A stretch of 64,000 nt of DNA from Actinobacillus suis ATCC 33415. Its GTDB lineage: Bacteria > Pseudomonadota > Gammaproteobacteria > Enterobacterales > Pasteurellaceae. Position numbers and translations under genes: made by a program. Below, one piece after another: positions 27,913 through 35,486 of the stretch. Numbering within the stretch: the stretch's first letter is position 1; every line of letters starts with the position of its first letter. The stretch spans positions 62,001 to 126,000 of the forward strand of contig NZ_CP009159.1 in the NCBI RefSeq assembly GCF_000739435.1, written 5' to 3'. Under the pieces are notes generated by a model. It ran no database searches. It was not told where the DNA came from and saw nothing but the letters and a program-made list of their open reading frames with translations.

Positions 27913-28032
27913 AATTTTTTGCAAACCTTTGCAGAAAAATGACTGCTTGTAATGAGATGTTATTGGTTTTGTACTTTTATTGAACAGAAAAAGGTAGTAA
28001 TATAGTGACAATTTTGATATTAGGGAGGCGAT

Positions 28033-28320
28033 ATGGCGGTCATCAGTTCCAAAGAATTTAACCAACGTGCCAGTGCTGTATTAAAAATTGCAGAAACCGA
28101 GCCTGTGTATATTACTAAATGGGGTAAGGTGGTTAGTGTGTTGGCAAGCTACGCTCATTATCAAGCTCAAACGAAATCGCAAAGTTTGGCAGATGCTTTT
28201 AGCAGTACGGTACCAACTGCAATATTGAGTACCGAAGCCGAACAGCAATTTGAGCAAACTTTGCAGCAAATACGTCAACAAAGCAAAATGAACGTACCGG
28301 ATTTATCGGAGTGGGAATAA
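28033..28320 (+). CDS. Phd/YefM-family antitoxin
   Basis: A 95-residue antitoxin. The N-terminal Phd fold is seen in MAVISSKEFNQRASAVLKIA and ETEPVYITKWGKVVSVLASY. Its C-terminal half (SLADAF..., PDLSEWE) should neutralise the toxin. The stop overlaps the toxin start by one base (TAATG). GGGAGG lies before ATG 28033. The Phd/VapC type of pair normally represses its own promoter. It is bracketed by 60-bp repeats, which suggests it arrived as a cassette. Confidence 0.88.
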   Translation: MAVISSKEFNQRASAVLKIAETEPVYITKWGKVVSVLASYAHYQAQTKSQSLADAFSSTVPTAILSTEAEQQFEQTLQQIRQQSKMNVPDLSEWE

Positions 28321-28742
28321 TGTATTTATTAGATACCAATATTGTTTCCGAACTACGTAAAATGGAAAGTGGAAAAGCTGATGTTAATGTGGTTGCCTGG
28401 TTTCAACAAGTCAATTTAACCGATGCTTATTTAAGTGTTATCACTCTCTTTGAAATTAAGTTAGGTATTTTGCAACTTAAACGCAAAGATATTCAACAAG
28501 CTAAACTTTTACAAAGTTGGTTTGAACAAAAACTTTTACATCATTTTGAAAATAGAATTTTACCGCTTGATACCAAAGTTATGATGATCTGTGCAGAGTT
28601 TCATATTCCGGATAAAAAGCCGTTAAATGACTCTTATATAGCCGCTACGGCTAAAGCACATAGATTTAAAATTGTGACGAGAAATGTGAAAAATTTTAAA
28701 GGATGTGGGGTAGAGGTACTGAATCCATTTATTGATGAATAA
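28320..28742 (+). CDS. VapC-type PIN-domain toxin
   Basis: A 140-residue ribonuclease of the PIN family: first acidic residue in MYLLDTNIVSELRK, the second in VITLFEIKLGILQL, and later DSYIAATAKAH and IVTRNVKNF. The four acidic/polar positions of the active site (D, E, D, and N in the last motif) are present, so it should be active. VapC toxins cut tRNA or rRNA. The frame also opens at a GTG 9 bases upstream, but the ATG at 28320 overlaps the antitoxin stop and is preferred. The FitB-type motif suggests a FitAB/VapBC relationship. Confidence 0.9.
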   Translation: MYLLDTNIVSELRKMESGKADVNVVAWFQQVNLTDAYLSVITLFEIKLGILQLKRKDIQQAKLLQSWFEQKLLHHFENRILPLDTKVMMICAEFHIPDKKPLNDSYIAATAKAHRFKIVTRNVKNFKGCGVEVLNPFIDE

Positions 28743-28746
28743 ATTA

Positions 28747-28807
28747 AACCACGGAACACACTGATTACACTGAATAAATTTCCGAGAGATCAGTGTGTTC
28801 CGTGGTT
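28747..28807. repeat. 60-bp inverted repeat element, copy 3
   Basis: AACCACGGAACACACTGATT / CAGTGTGTTCCGTGGTT, 4 bases after the toxin stop. Confidence 0.8.
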
Positions 28808-28879
28808 AATTTTTTCTAAATACTTCAACAAACTGTTTATCTCCCATAAAGGGAGGGGTATTAAATATAGATTAAATCA

Positions 28880-28941
28880 AACTACTGAACACACTGATTA
28901 CACCGAATAAAATTTCCGAGTAGTCCGTGTATTCCGTGGTT
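28880..28941. repeat. 60-bp inverted repeat element, copy 4
   Basis: AACTACTGAACACACTGATT at the left with several changes and CCGTGTATTCCGTGGTT at the right. The flanking text before it (CTTCAACAAACTGTTTATCTC) also recurs before copy 5. Confidence 0.7.
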
Positions 28942-29011
28942 ACTTTTTGCTAAATACTTCAATAAACTGTCTATCTCCTATAAAGGGATATAGTGAGATA
29001 TAGATTGAATA

Positions 29012-29073
29012 AAGCCAGGGAATACACCGATTACACTGAATAAAATTCCGAGTAGTCTGCGTATTCCGTGGTT
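29012..29073. repeat. 60-bp inverted repeat element, copy 5
   Basis: AAGCCAGGGAATACACCGATT / GTATTCCGTGGTT. The 28743-29116 gap contains copies 3-5 and a USS tail (AACCGCTTG near 29102) and no gene. Confidence 0.7.
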
Positions 29074-29116
29074 AATTTTTTGCAAAATTTTACGGAAATA
29101 TAACCGCTTGTTTTGC

Positions 29117-30403
29117 TTAGTGTAACTTCATTGACGGTCTGAGGAAGCGGTTAATTTGACCGACTAATAAAATCAGACCGGTTTTTACCCAGCCGTGTAA
29201 AGCAACTTGGTGCATACGGTATAACGAGAGGTAAGCAAGGCGTGCGATTTTACCTTCGATAAACATATCACCGCTCATTAAGTTGCCCATCAAGTTACCG
29301 ACCGTACCGAAGTGAGAGAACGAAAGTAGAGAGCCTTTATCATTGAATTTAAACGGTTTTTGTTCTTTGCCTTCAAGTGCCGCCACAATATTTTTACCGC
29401 ATTGTGTTGCCATTTGGTGTGCAGCTTGCGCACGTGGTGGAATGGCTTTACCGTCTTGGATTAATGAGGCGCAGTCACCGATGACATATACTGAGTCATC
29501 TACCGTTGTTTGTAAGGTATCTTTGATTTCAATTTGGTTTAAACGATTAGTTTCAAAATCGAATTCTTTTACAAATTCAGGTGCTTTAACCCCTGCAGCC
29601 CAAACCATTAAGTTAGCTTCAATTTTGTCACCGTCTTTAGTAATTAAGCCGTCTTCTACCGCTTCGGTGATCATCGTATTTAAGCGAACGTCCACACCAG
29701 CTTTGCGCAATTCAGCAAGGGCAGAAGCCGATACTTTTTCGGTTAATGCAGGAATTAAGCGTGAACCAGCTTCAACTAAGGTGACTTTTAGGCTCGCTCG
29801 ATTCAATTTACCAAAACCGTATGAGTTTAAGTGTTTTACCGCATTATAAAGTTCTGCGGAAAGCTCGATCCCAGTTGCTCCACCACCGACGATCGCAATT
29901 TTTACGTCTTGATTTTCACTGTGAGAGAACTGTAGGAATAATTCCATCATACGTTTTTGGAATTGTTTCGCCTGTTCTGAACCGTCTAAGAAAATACAGT
30001 GTTCCGCCACACCTTTAGTATTGAAATCGTTCGATTTACTGCCGATCGCAATCACTAATTTATCATAAGCGATATGACGTTCTTCTACTAACAGCTGATT
30101 TTGTTCGTTATAAATTGGCGCAAGTGTCACTTCTTTTTTATCACGACTTACTGCGGTGAGCGTGCCTTGTTGGAATTCAAAACCGTGATTTTTAGCATGT
30201 GCACGATAGCTGAGTGCATCGGTACCTTCATCTAAAGAACCGGTTGCAACTTCGTGTAAAAGAGGTTTCCAAAGGTGGGTTGCATTACGATCGATAAGAA
30301 TGACTTTCGCTTTATTCTTACGCCCTAATTTATTGCCAAGGTAGGTAGCAAGCTCTAAACCGCCAGCTCCACCACCCACGACCACGATGGTTTCCATTGT
30401 CAT
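29117..30403 (-). CDS. ndh: Type II NADH dehydrogenase Ndh
   Basis: Single-subunit, non-proton-pumping NADH:quinone oxidoreductase on the inner face of the membrane. 428 residues with two Rossmann folds: FAD-binding [19 protein letters not shown] at the N-terminus and NADH-binding [20 protein letters not shown] about residue 170. The C-terminus, [20 protein letters not shown], is the amphipathic membrane anchor. A TTG further up would add 4 residues, but ATG 30403 has GGAG 6 bases before it. Pasteurellaceae often rely on this or Nqr for NADH oxidation. Confidence 0.95.
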   Translation of the reverse strand: MTMETIVVVGGGAGGLELATYLGNKLGRKNKAKVILIDRNATHLWKPLLHEVATGSLDEGTDALSYRAHAKNHGFEFQQGTLTAVSRDKKEVTLAPIYNEQNQLLVEERHIAYDKLVIAIGSKSNDFNTKGVAEHCIFLDGSEQAKQFQKRMMELFLQFSHSENQDVKIAIVGGGATGIELSAELYNAVKHLNSYGFGKLNRASLKVTLVEAGSRLIPALTEKVSASALAELRKAGVDVRLNTMITEAVEDGLITKDGDKIEANLMVWAAGVKAPEFVKEFDFETNRLNQIEIKDTLQTTVDDSVYVIGDCASLIQDGKAIPPRAQAAHQMATQCGKNIVAALEGKEQKPFKFNDKGSLLSFSHFGTVGNLMGNLMSGDMFIEGKIARLAYLSLYRMHQVALHGWVKTGLILLVGQINRFLRPSMKLH

Positions 30404-30508
30404 AAAATACTCCAAATGATAATAAATTGATAAAAGTCAAAAAATTGCGTTAATTTTAGGCGCTTATAGAATAATGTCTAGTACCTTTTAACGTTATTTT
30501 AACGATTG

Positions 30509-31027
30509 TTACAAATTGTCTTTGGAAGTGAGGATTTGTTTACACTGCTTACAGAGATAGCGGCGACCATCTCGTACGATGGCATTATGACGACGTAAAG
30601 AGAGTAGATGCGTTTGACAACCGCACTGATAGGCAAATTGTTTGCCGACGACATTTTGCGTATCAAAGCAATGGTAGGTTTCCGCTGGTACGCCGAAAAC
30701 TTGTTCCATCATCATTTTCCATTCTTTACCGTGTGGTTGGACTCGCCCGAATTGTTGATAAACCAAAGCGTGAGCAAGTTCATGCGGTACAACCTGCTGA
30801 ATAAAGGATTGCCCGTTTTCCGCCAATAAAACAGGATTGAAGCGAATTTCATTACGTTGCAGATAAGCAACACCGGCTTTTACACCACGCACGGCATAAC
30901 TGACCGTCGGTGGTGTAAAAGTTTTATTGAAGTGAGTATTGGCTTGCTCCAAATTGCGTTTTAGCTGACGCTGAACCTGCATTTTGAGCTGACGCATGAG
31001 AGCAGTATTTGAGACTGATTCCGTCAT
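30509..31027 (-). CDS. sprT: SprT family zinc metalloprotein
   Basis: A 172-residue protein with the HExxH zinc motif in [15 protein letters not shown] (about residues 82-94) and a C-terminal zinc-ribbon-like region (CQTHLL...YLCKQCKQ). SprT-like proteins are related to the Spartan DNA-protein-crosslink proteases; the bacterial function is not settled. It starts directly after the RNase T2 stop with no gap (TAAATG), so the two are co-translated. In E. coli sprT is next to the periplasmic nuclease endA; here a periplasmic RNase takes that place. Confidence 0.88.
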   Translation of the reverse strand: MTESVSNTALMRQLKMQVQRQLKRNLEQANTHFNKTFTPPTVSYAVRGVKAGVAYLQRNEIRFNPVLLAENGQSFIQQVVPHELAHALVYQQFGRVQPHGKEWKMMMEQVFGVPAETYHCFDTQNVVGKQFAYQCGCQTHLLSLRRHNAIVRDGRRYLCKQCKQILTSKDNL

Positions 31028-31798
31028 TTATTTCGGGCAGTCCACTGGTTGCCATTTTTTATCGTAGCAAACGTAGAGTTCGGTCTTGCTTGCGCCTAAA
31101 TAAACACCGCGTAGCTGCGGATTATGTTTACGCATCCATTGGAATAAATCATTTCGGCGTAGATTTTTTGCCGGTAGTTTCAGGCTGTAAAACAACTCTT
31201 TTTGTTTTGCAAAATAGCTTTCCGCATTATCGAAAGCGCAGCTGCCGTGTTTTTCCCATTCGCCTTGTAATAATGCAGCACCTGGTGATTCCGGTAGATA
31301 TTGCTCAATAATTTTCGCTGACACTTCCGGTAAATCGCCTTGGCAATAGCGAGGATGCTGATCAACCGAACGTGCTTTAGCATTTTGTGGCCATAAACCG
31401 TGAATAACCCAGCCGAAGTTTTGACTACCGGCGCATTGATAAGCTAAACGTTGCGGCACATCACCTTGGTTTTTATTGCGTTGTGATTCACAAAAAGCTG
31501 GTGACCAAGAAAGTGCCAACATATAGTAATCAACCGGTGCGTGCTTGTTTTGCCCGATTTTATCTTCATCCATTTTGGAATCATAATTCATCGAAAGTGC
31601 CGCTTGAGTCGCTGAAGCGGATTGTGCCTGCGGTGCTTTTGCAATCGGCGTATCGTTTTCCGTCGCATAGTCGTTTTGTTGCTGCTGCGGCAGTGGTTGT
31701 TTAACCGGTTCTGACTTATTACTTTGATTACCGAAAAAATAAGAGATTGCCGCAATAATCAGTAATACGGCTAATTTTATAAGTTGCTTTTGGTTCAT
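31028..31798 (-). CDS. Periplasmic RNase T2 family ribonuclease
   Basis: A 256-residue protein with an uncleaved-looking or late-cleaved N-terminal hydrophobic segment (IKLAVLLIIAAISYFFG) and a Gln/Ser-rich linker (residues 28-85). The RNase T2 domain has the first catalytic motif WVIHGLWPQN (His133) and the second GEWEKHGSC (Glu182, His184). Six or more cysteines are consistent with disulfides outside the cytoplasm. The family cuts single-stranded RNA via 2',3'-cyclic phosphates, like E. coli RNase I. The first residue of the second motif is Gly where many relatives have His. Couples to sprT. Confidence 0.9.
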   Translation of the reverse strand: MNQKQLIKLAVLLIIAAISYFFGNQSNKSEPVKQPLPQQQQNDYATENDTPIAKAPQAQSASATQAALSMNYDSKMDEDKIGQNKHAPVDYYMLALSWSPAFCESQRNKNQGDVPQRLAYQCAGSQNFGWVIHGLWPQNAKARSVDQHPRYCQGDLPEVSAKIIEQYLPESPGAALLQGEWEKHGSCAFDNAESYFAKQKELFYSLKLPAKNLRRNDLFQWMRKHNPQLRGVYLGASKTELYVCYDKKWQPVDCPK

Positions 31799-31868
31799 AT
31801 TTAATGGGGTTGGATCACTAGAAAGGGCGCTACTATAAACAAAAAAGAGAAGTGAGGGAAGAAAAAAT

Positions 31869-31910
31869 AAGCGGTTAAATTTGTAAAAAAATTTGCAAAT
31901 TTAACCGCTT
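31869..31910. terminator. Inverted USS pair between sppA and the RNase gene
   Basis: AAGCGGTTAAATTTG and CAAATTTAACCGCTT are perfect inverted arms. It serves the sppA end, which lies 9 bases away. Confidence 0.75.
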
Positions 31911-31918
31911 GTAACAAG

Positions 31919-33682
31919 CTATTTTATCGTGCCACAGCTGAGGCAATATAAATAGGCATGTTTAGGATCGTTAAACTGTTGCAGTAATTCGAGCGATTGT
32001 TGGGCTTGAGTTGCAACTGGAAGCCCTAACCATGAACTCAATTGGAATTTGAGTTTAGAGCCTTTTAGGAATGAACCTAGTAGACTATCATCACTGTCAA
32101 TAAACCATTGTGCTCTAAAGTGTTCAATTACGGCTTCGCCTTTTGCTTTGCGTTGTTGATTGACTAATTCGGTGATAACGTCATAAGCGGTGTCAAAATC
32201 ACCTAATTCATCGACTAAACCGTGTTTTAATGCATCTTCACCTGACCAAACTTGTCCTTGTGCAATTTTATCTACTGCCTGTTTAGGGATATTTCGTCCG
32301 CGGCTGACCAATTCTAGGAATCGGTCGTAGCCATTTTCAATGCTGATTTGAATTACTTCCGCTTGTTCTTTCGGTAATGTTTTTAATGGACTGGAAGAAG
32401 CAAATGGTGAAAGTGAAATACCATCTTCCGTTACACCTAAATTTTTAGCGGTTTTTTCAAAGCTGGTTGCTAAGCCGAAAATCCCGATAGAACCGGTAAT
32501 GGTAGTCGGGCTGGCGATAATTTTATCGCTGGTCGCCGAAATCCAATAGCCGCCTGACGCCGCCATACCGCCCATTGATGTCACAACCGGTTTACCGGAA
32601 AGTTGAATCGCTTCTAATTCTTGGCGAATAATTTCCGAAGCCATTGCGCTACCGCCGGGGCTATTTACTCGTAAAATAACGCCTCTCACATTTTTGTCTT
32701 CACGTGCTTTGCGTAATTGTTTGACAATAGTGTCGCTGCCCGCTGAATTTTGAGAGCTTTTGCCACTAACGATTTGACCTTCTACGTTAATAATTGCAAT
32801 TTTGTGTTCGGCTTTAACATGAAAACGATCTGTAAGCCCGTGAGCATAATCAAAATAATCAATGTGATTATAGTTACCCTCTTTATCTGCTCCGAATTGT
32901 TGAATTAAAGCGGTTTGAATTTGACTTGGTGTGGTAACTTCCGTAATCAATTTTTGATTTAGTGCATATTGCGCATCATCGCCTTTTAATGCTTTATATT
33001 TTGCGATATAAGTTTGGCTATCCGGTAGAACTTGTTCCGGCTGAATTTGGCGATTGCGCGCAATGTCTTGGCGGACATTATTCCAGATTGATGTGAGCCA
33101 TGTTTGTGCGTTTTGTTTTGCTTCTGGTGACATATCATCACGAATGAACGGCTCTACAGCCGATTTGTAAGTACCGACACGGAAAATATGTGGAACAGCT
33201 TCAATTTTATCGAGCAACGTTTTGAAATAGATATTGCTATAGCTGAGAGCGTGAATATCAACAAAACCGGCTTTATTCAAATAAATCTTATCGGCAAAGC
33301 TTGCCAAATAGTATTGCGATTGGCTGTATTGTTCACCAATAGCGATAACCGGTTTACCCGATTGCTTGAAGTATTCGATTTGAGCGCCAATAAATTGTAG
33401 TGAGGCAACATCCCCACATTGGAAATAACCTAAATCCAATACTAAACCGGTAATACGTTCATCTTTCATGGCTTTATTGATGCTACGAGCTACATCAAAG
33501 GTTGAGATTTTTATCGGTTCATTATTGCCTAACTCGTTTTGAATTAAGCGGTGTAAATCACCGTATTCGTCATGATTATCGGCTAAGTAACCGTCTAAAT
33601 TGAGTTGTAATGCCCCTTTTTCGAAAAAAGGGTTGTTGATTTTGATGTTTTGATTCTTGTTGTAATAATGTGGTAAGTGCAA
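31919..33682 (-). CDS. sppA: Signal peptide peptidase SppA (protease IV), main part of a frame-split gene
   Basis: This inner-membrane serine protease degrades cleaved signal peptides. 587 residues in this frame, with the catalytic Ser in SMGGMAASGGYWISATSDKI and the Lys about residue 195 (FRVGTYKSAVEP). The frame begins at a TTG with no ribosome site, and the usual N-terminal membrane anchor is missing here but is encoded in another frame just upstream (33680-33776). Thus the gene is split by a one-base frame change near 33680. The two pieces together give the expected full length. The cause (mutation, sequencing error or programmed shift) is unknown. Confidence 0.85.
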   Translation of the reverse strand: MHLPHYYNKNQNIKINNPFFEKGALQLNLDGYLADNHDEYGDLHRLIQNELGNNEPIKISTFDVARSINKAMKDERITGLVLDLGYFQCGDVASLQFIGAQIEYFKQSGKPVIAIGEQYSQSQYYLASFADKIYLNKAGFVDIHALSYSNIYFKTLLDKIEAVPHIFRVGTYKSAVEPFIRDDMSPEAKQNAQTWLTSIWNNVRQDIARNRQIQPEQVLPDSQTYIAKYKALKGDDAQYALNQKLITEVTTPSQIQTALIQQFGADKEGNYNHIDYFDYAHGLTDRFHVKAEHKIAIINVEGQIVSGKSSQNSAGSDTIVKQLRKAREDKNVRGVILRVNSPGGSAMASEIIRQELEAIQLSGKPVVTSMGGMAASGGYWISATSDKIIASPTTITGSIGIFGLATSFEKTAKNLGVTEDGISLSPFASSSPLKTLPKEQAEVIQISIENGYDRFLELVSRGRNIPKQAVDKIAQGQVWSGEDALKHGLVDELGDFDTAYDVITELVNQQRKAKGEAVIEHFRAQWFIDSDDSLLGSFLKGSKLKFQLSSWLGLPVATQAQQSLELLQQFNDPKHAYLYCLSCGTIK

Positions 33683-33776
33683 AACAAATCAGTACGAAAA
33701 TAATAAAGAATAGGCTTAAGACAAATTCTCGAATACAGCGGAAAATCTGATAAAGCCCTTTCAACATTTTTAACAT
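33680..33776 (-). pseudogene. sppA: N-terminal anchor segment of sppA in a different frame
   Basis: MLKMLKGLYQIFRCIREFVL followed by SLFFIIFVLICFAL matches the N-terminal anchor of E. coli SppA (...LNFVREMVLNLFFIFLVLVG). The frame reads on to 33576 but encodes unrelated residues after about 33680, whereas the protease frame takes over there. One extra base, or a lost pair, in the T-rich stretch near 33680-33690 explains it. Confidence 0.75.
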
Positions 33777-33887
33777 ATTAGTCCTAATGAGTGTAAGTAT
33801 TTTGTGGGATAAGCTACCATAAAAACGGCTTAGAATTAATAAAATATGTTATTCTTAATGCAATTTTTACATAAAGTACAGCAGACT

Positions 33888-34451
33888 ATGGAAATTTTAG
33901 ATTTATTACATCGCCGTCGTTCAAATAAAAAATTTGGTGAAATTGCGCCCTCTGCGGAGCAAATTGAAAATATGATTAAAGCGGCATTGCGTGCGCCGGA
34001 TCACGGCAAAATGAAGCCTTATCACTTTGTGGTGATCGAAAAAAGCGGAATGTCGAAATTACGAGAATGTTTAGCTGCTGCCGCAGTTGAATTTAATATG
34101 GATGAGAAAAATGCGGCTAAGGCGGATAAACTTTCCAGCCAAGCACCAATGGTGATCGGCATTGTGGCAAAAATTGATCACGAATCACCGAAAGTACCGG
34201 CGTGGGAGCAAATTGTGACAGCCGGCTGTGCGACTTATGCGATGCAGCTAGCCGCTAATGCTCAAGGCTTTGAAACGGTTTGGATTAGCAAAAAATGGGT
34301 GGAAGGATCGCTATTGCGTGAAACATTCGGCTGCCGTGCCGGTGATAAAGTGATCGGTTTATTGTTAGTCGGATCACCGAAAGAAGATAATGGCATTTCG
34401 CTAGCCAGAGAAGCGGAAGAAACGGAAGGTTTTGTGAGCATAATTCGTTGA
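33888..34451 (+). CDS. Nitroreductase family protein, YdjA-like
   Basis: 187 residues of the FMN-dependent nitroreductase fold: start MEILDLLHRRRSNKKFGEIA, then APDHGKMKPYHFVVIEKSGM and the C-terminal GLLLVGSPKEDN. It matches the short single-domain YdjA group and lies divergent from sppA as E. coli ydjA does. FMN-dependent reduction of a quinone or nitro compound is the family reaction; the natural substrate is unknown. In-frame ATGs at 33846 and 33858 exist; the ATG at 33888 matches homologues. Confidence 0.85.
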   Translation: MEILDLLHRRRSNKKFGEIAPSAEQIENMIKAALRAPDHGKMKPYHFVVIEKSGMSKLRECLAAAAVEFNMDEKNAAKADKLSSQAPMVIGIVAKIDHESPKVPAWEQIVTAGCATYAMQLAANAQGFETVWISKKWVEGSLLRETFGCRAGDKVIGLLLVGSPKEDNGISLAREAEETEGFVSIIR

Positions 34452-34478
34452 TAATAGCGAGCTCGTATTGAGGAAGGT

Positions 34479-35300
34479 ATGAAAACAATTTTAATCACTG
34501 GCTGTTCTTCCGGTATTGGTTATGCCACGGCTAAATTGTTGAAAGACAGCGGCTGGCGAGTGATTGCCAGTTGTAGAAAACCGGCGGATATTGACCGCTT
34601 GCGAGCGGAAGGTTTCGAATGTATTCAGCTTGATGTGCAAGATTCGGCACAGATTGCCCAAGCTTTTGAATATATTAAAGCGAACGGCGGCTTAGATGCG
34701 GTCTTTTGCAATGCAGGACAAGGGCAACCGGGCTGTGTGGAAGATTTGCCGCGTGAAGCATTACGTGAGTTATTTGAAATCAATGTGTTTGGCGTGTGGG
34801 AAGTGATGAATCATGCACTTAAAATTTTCCGCGCGCAGAACCACGGGCGTATTTTGCTTACTAGCAGTATTTTAGGCTTTGCTGCAATGCACTTTCGAGG
34901 TGCTTATAATGCGACTAAATTTGCGGTGGAAGGTATGGCGGATACGCTACGTCACGAATTATACGGCTCGAATATTTATGTCAGCTTGATTGAACCGGGC
35001 CCGATTTTAAGCGATTTTCGCTCAAATTCTTTGGATAAACTCACCAAATATATTGATGTGGAACATACCGCTAAAACGGCATTTAACCAAAAACAATATC
35101 AGCGATTGGCAACTAAAAAGAATGATAACCCGTTTGCCAAACCGGCATCAGCCGTGGCGGAAGCCTGTTTGAAAGCCTTAACCGATAGTAAACCGAAAGC
35201 TCGTTATCAAGTCACTTTCCCAACTAAACTGTTCTGGTGGCTAAGACGTATTTTACCGACTACATGGTTTGATTTTGTGTGCCGTAAGTCTGGTGGCTAG
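34479..35300 (+). CDS. Short-chain dehydrogenase, YbbO-like
   Basis: A 273-residue SDR. NAD(P)-binding ILITGCSSGIGYATAKLLKD at the start, NAG motif in VFCNAGQGQPG, the catalytic Ser in ILLTSSILGF and the YxxxK in GAYNATKFAVEG. The run of VSLIEPGPILSDF and the end match E. coli YbbO, an aldehyde reductase of uncertain role. It starts 27 bases after the nitroreductase stop and has GAGGAAGGT before its ATG, so the two are likely co-transcribed. Confidence 0.88.
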   Translation: MKTILITGCSSGIGYATAKLLKDSGWRVIASCRKPADIDRLRAEGFECIQLDVQDSAQIAQAFEYIKANGGLDAVFCNAGQGQPGCVEDLPREALRELFEINVFGVWEVMNHALKIFRAQNHGRILLTSSILGFAAMHFRGAYNATKFAVEGMADTLRHELYGSNIYVSLIEPGPILSDFRSNSLDKLTKYIDVEHTAKTAFNQKQYQRLATKKNDNPFAKPASAVAEACLKALTDSKPKARYQVTFPTKLFWWLRRILPTTWFDFVCRKSGG

Positions 35301-35311
35301 TGGAGCAATAA

Positions 35312-35340
35312 AACCACGGAATACACGGATTACACTGAAA
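35312..35340 (+). repeat. Half copy of the 60-bp repeat element
   Basis: AACCACGGAATACACGGATT matches the left half of the family; the right half is replaced by the hairpin array that follows. Confidence 0.65.
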
Positions 35341-35342
35341 AG

Positions 35343-35476
35343 CCTAGCACGGCAGAACCGTACTAGGTTAAGTATAATTCAGCCCTGTTAGGGCTGGAAG
35401 TTAGAGAAAATATAGAGCCACAGAGTGGCTCACTCAGCCGAAGGTTGATTGTAACCACGTACGGCTTCGTGCGTGG
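35343..35476. repeat. Array of four short hairpins
   Basis: Stems follow one another: 35343-35367 (CCTAG/CTAGG with ACGG/CCGT), 35380-35396 (CAGCCCT/AGGGCTG), 35415-35431 (GAGCCAC/GTGGCTC) and 35455-35476 (CCACGTACG/CGTGCGTGG). Loops are 3-5 bases. No gene. It lies between the SDR and the copA ends, so at least some could be terminators, but four distinct stems suggest the remnant of a mobile element or an RNA. Confidence 0.65.
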
Positions 35477-35486
35477 GGGAAACTAG

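Noticed and set aside
27722..29073. 60-bp repeats as a CRISPR array
   Set aside because: The copies are imperfect inverted repeats at irregular distances, with genes between; no uniform spacers and no cas genes.
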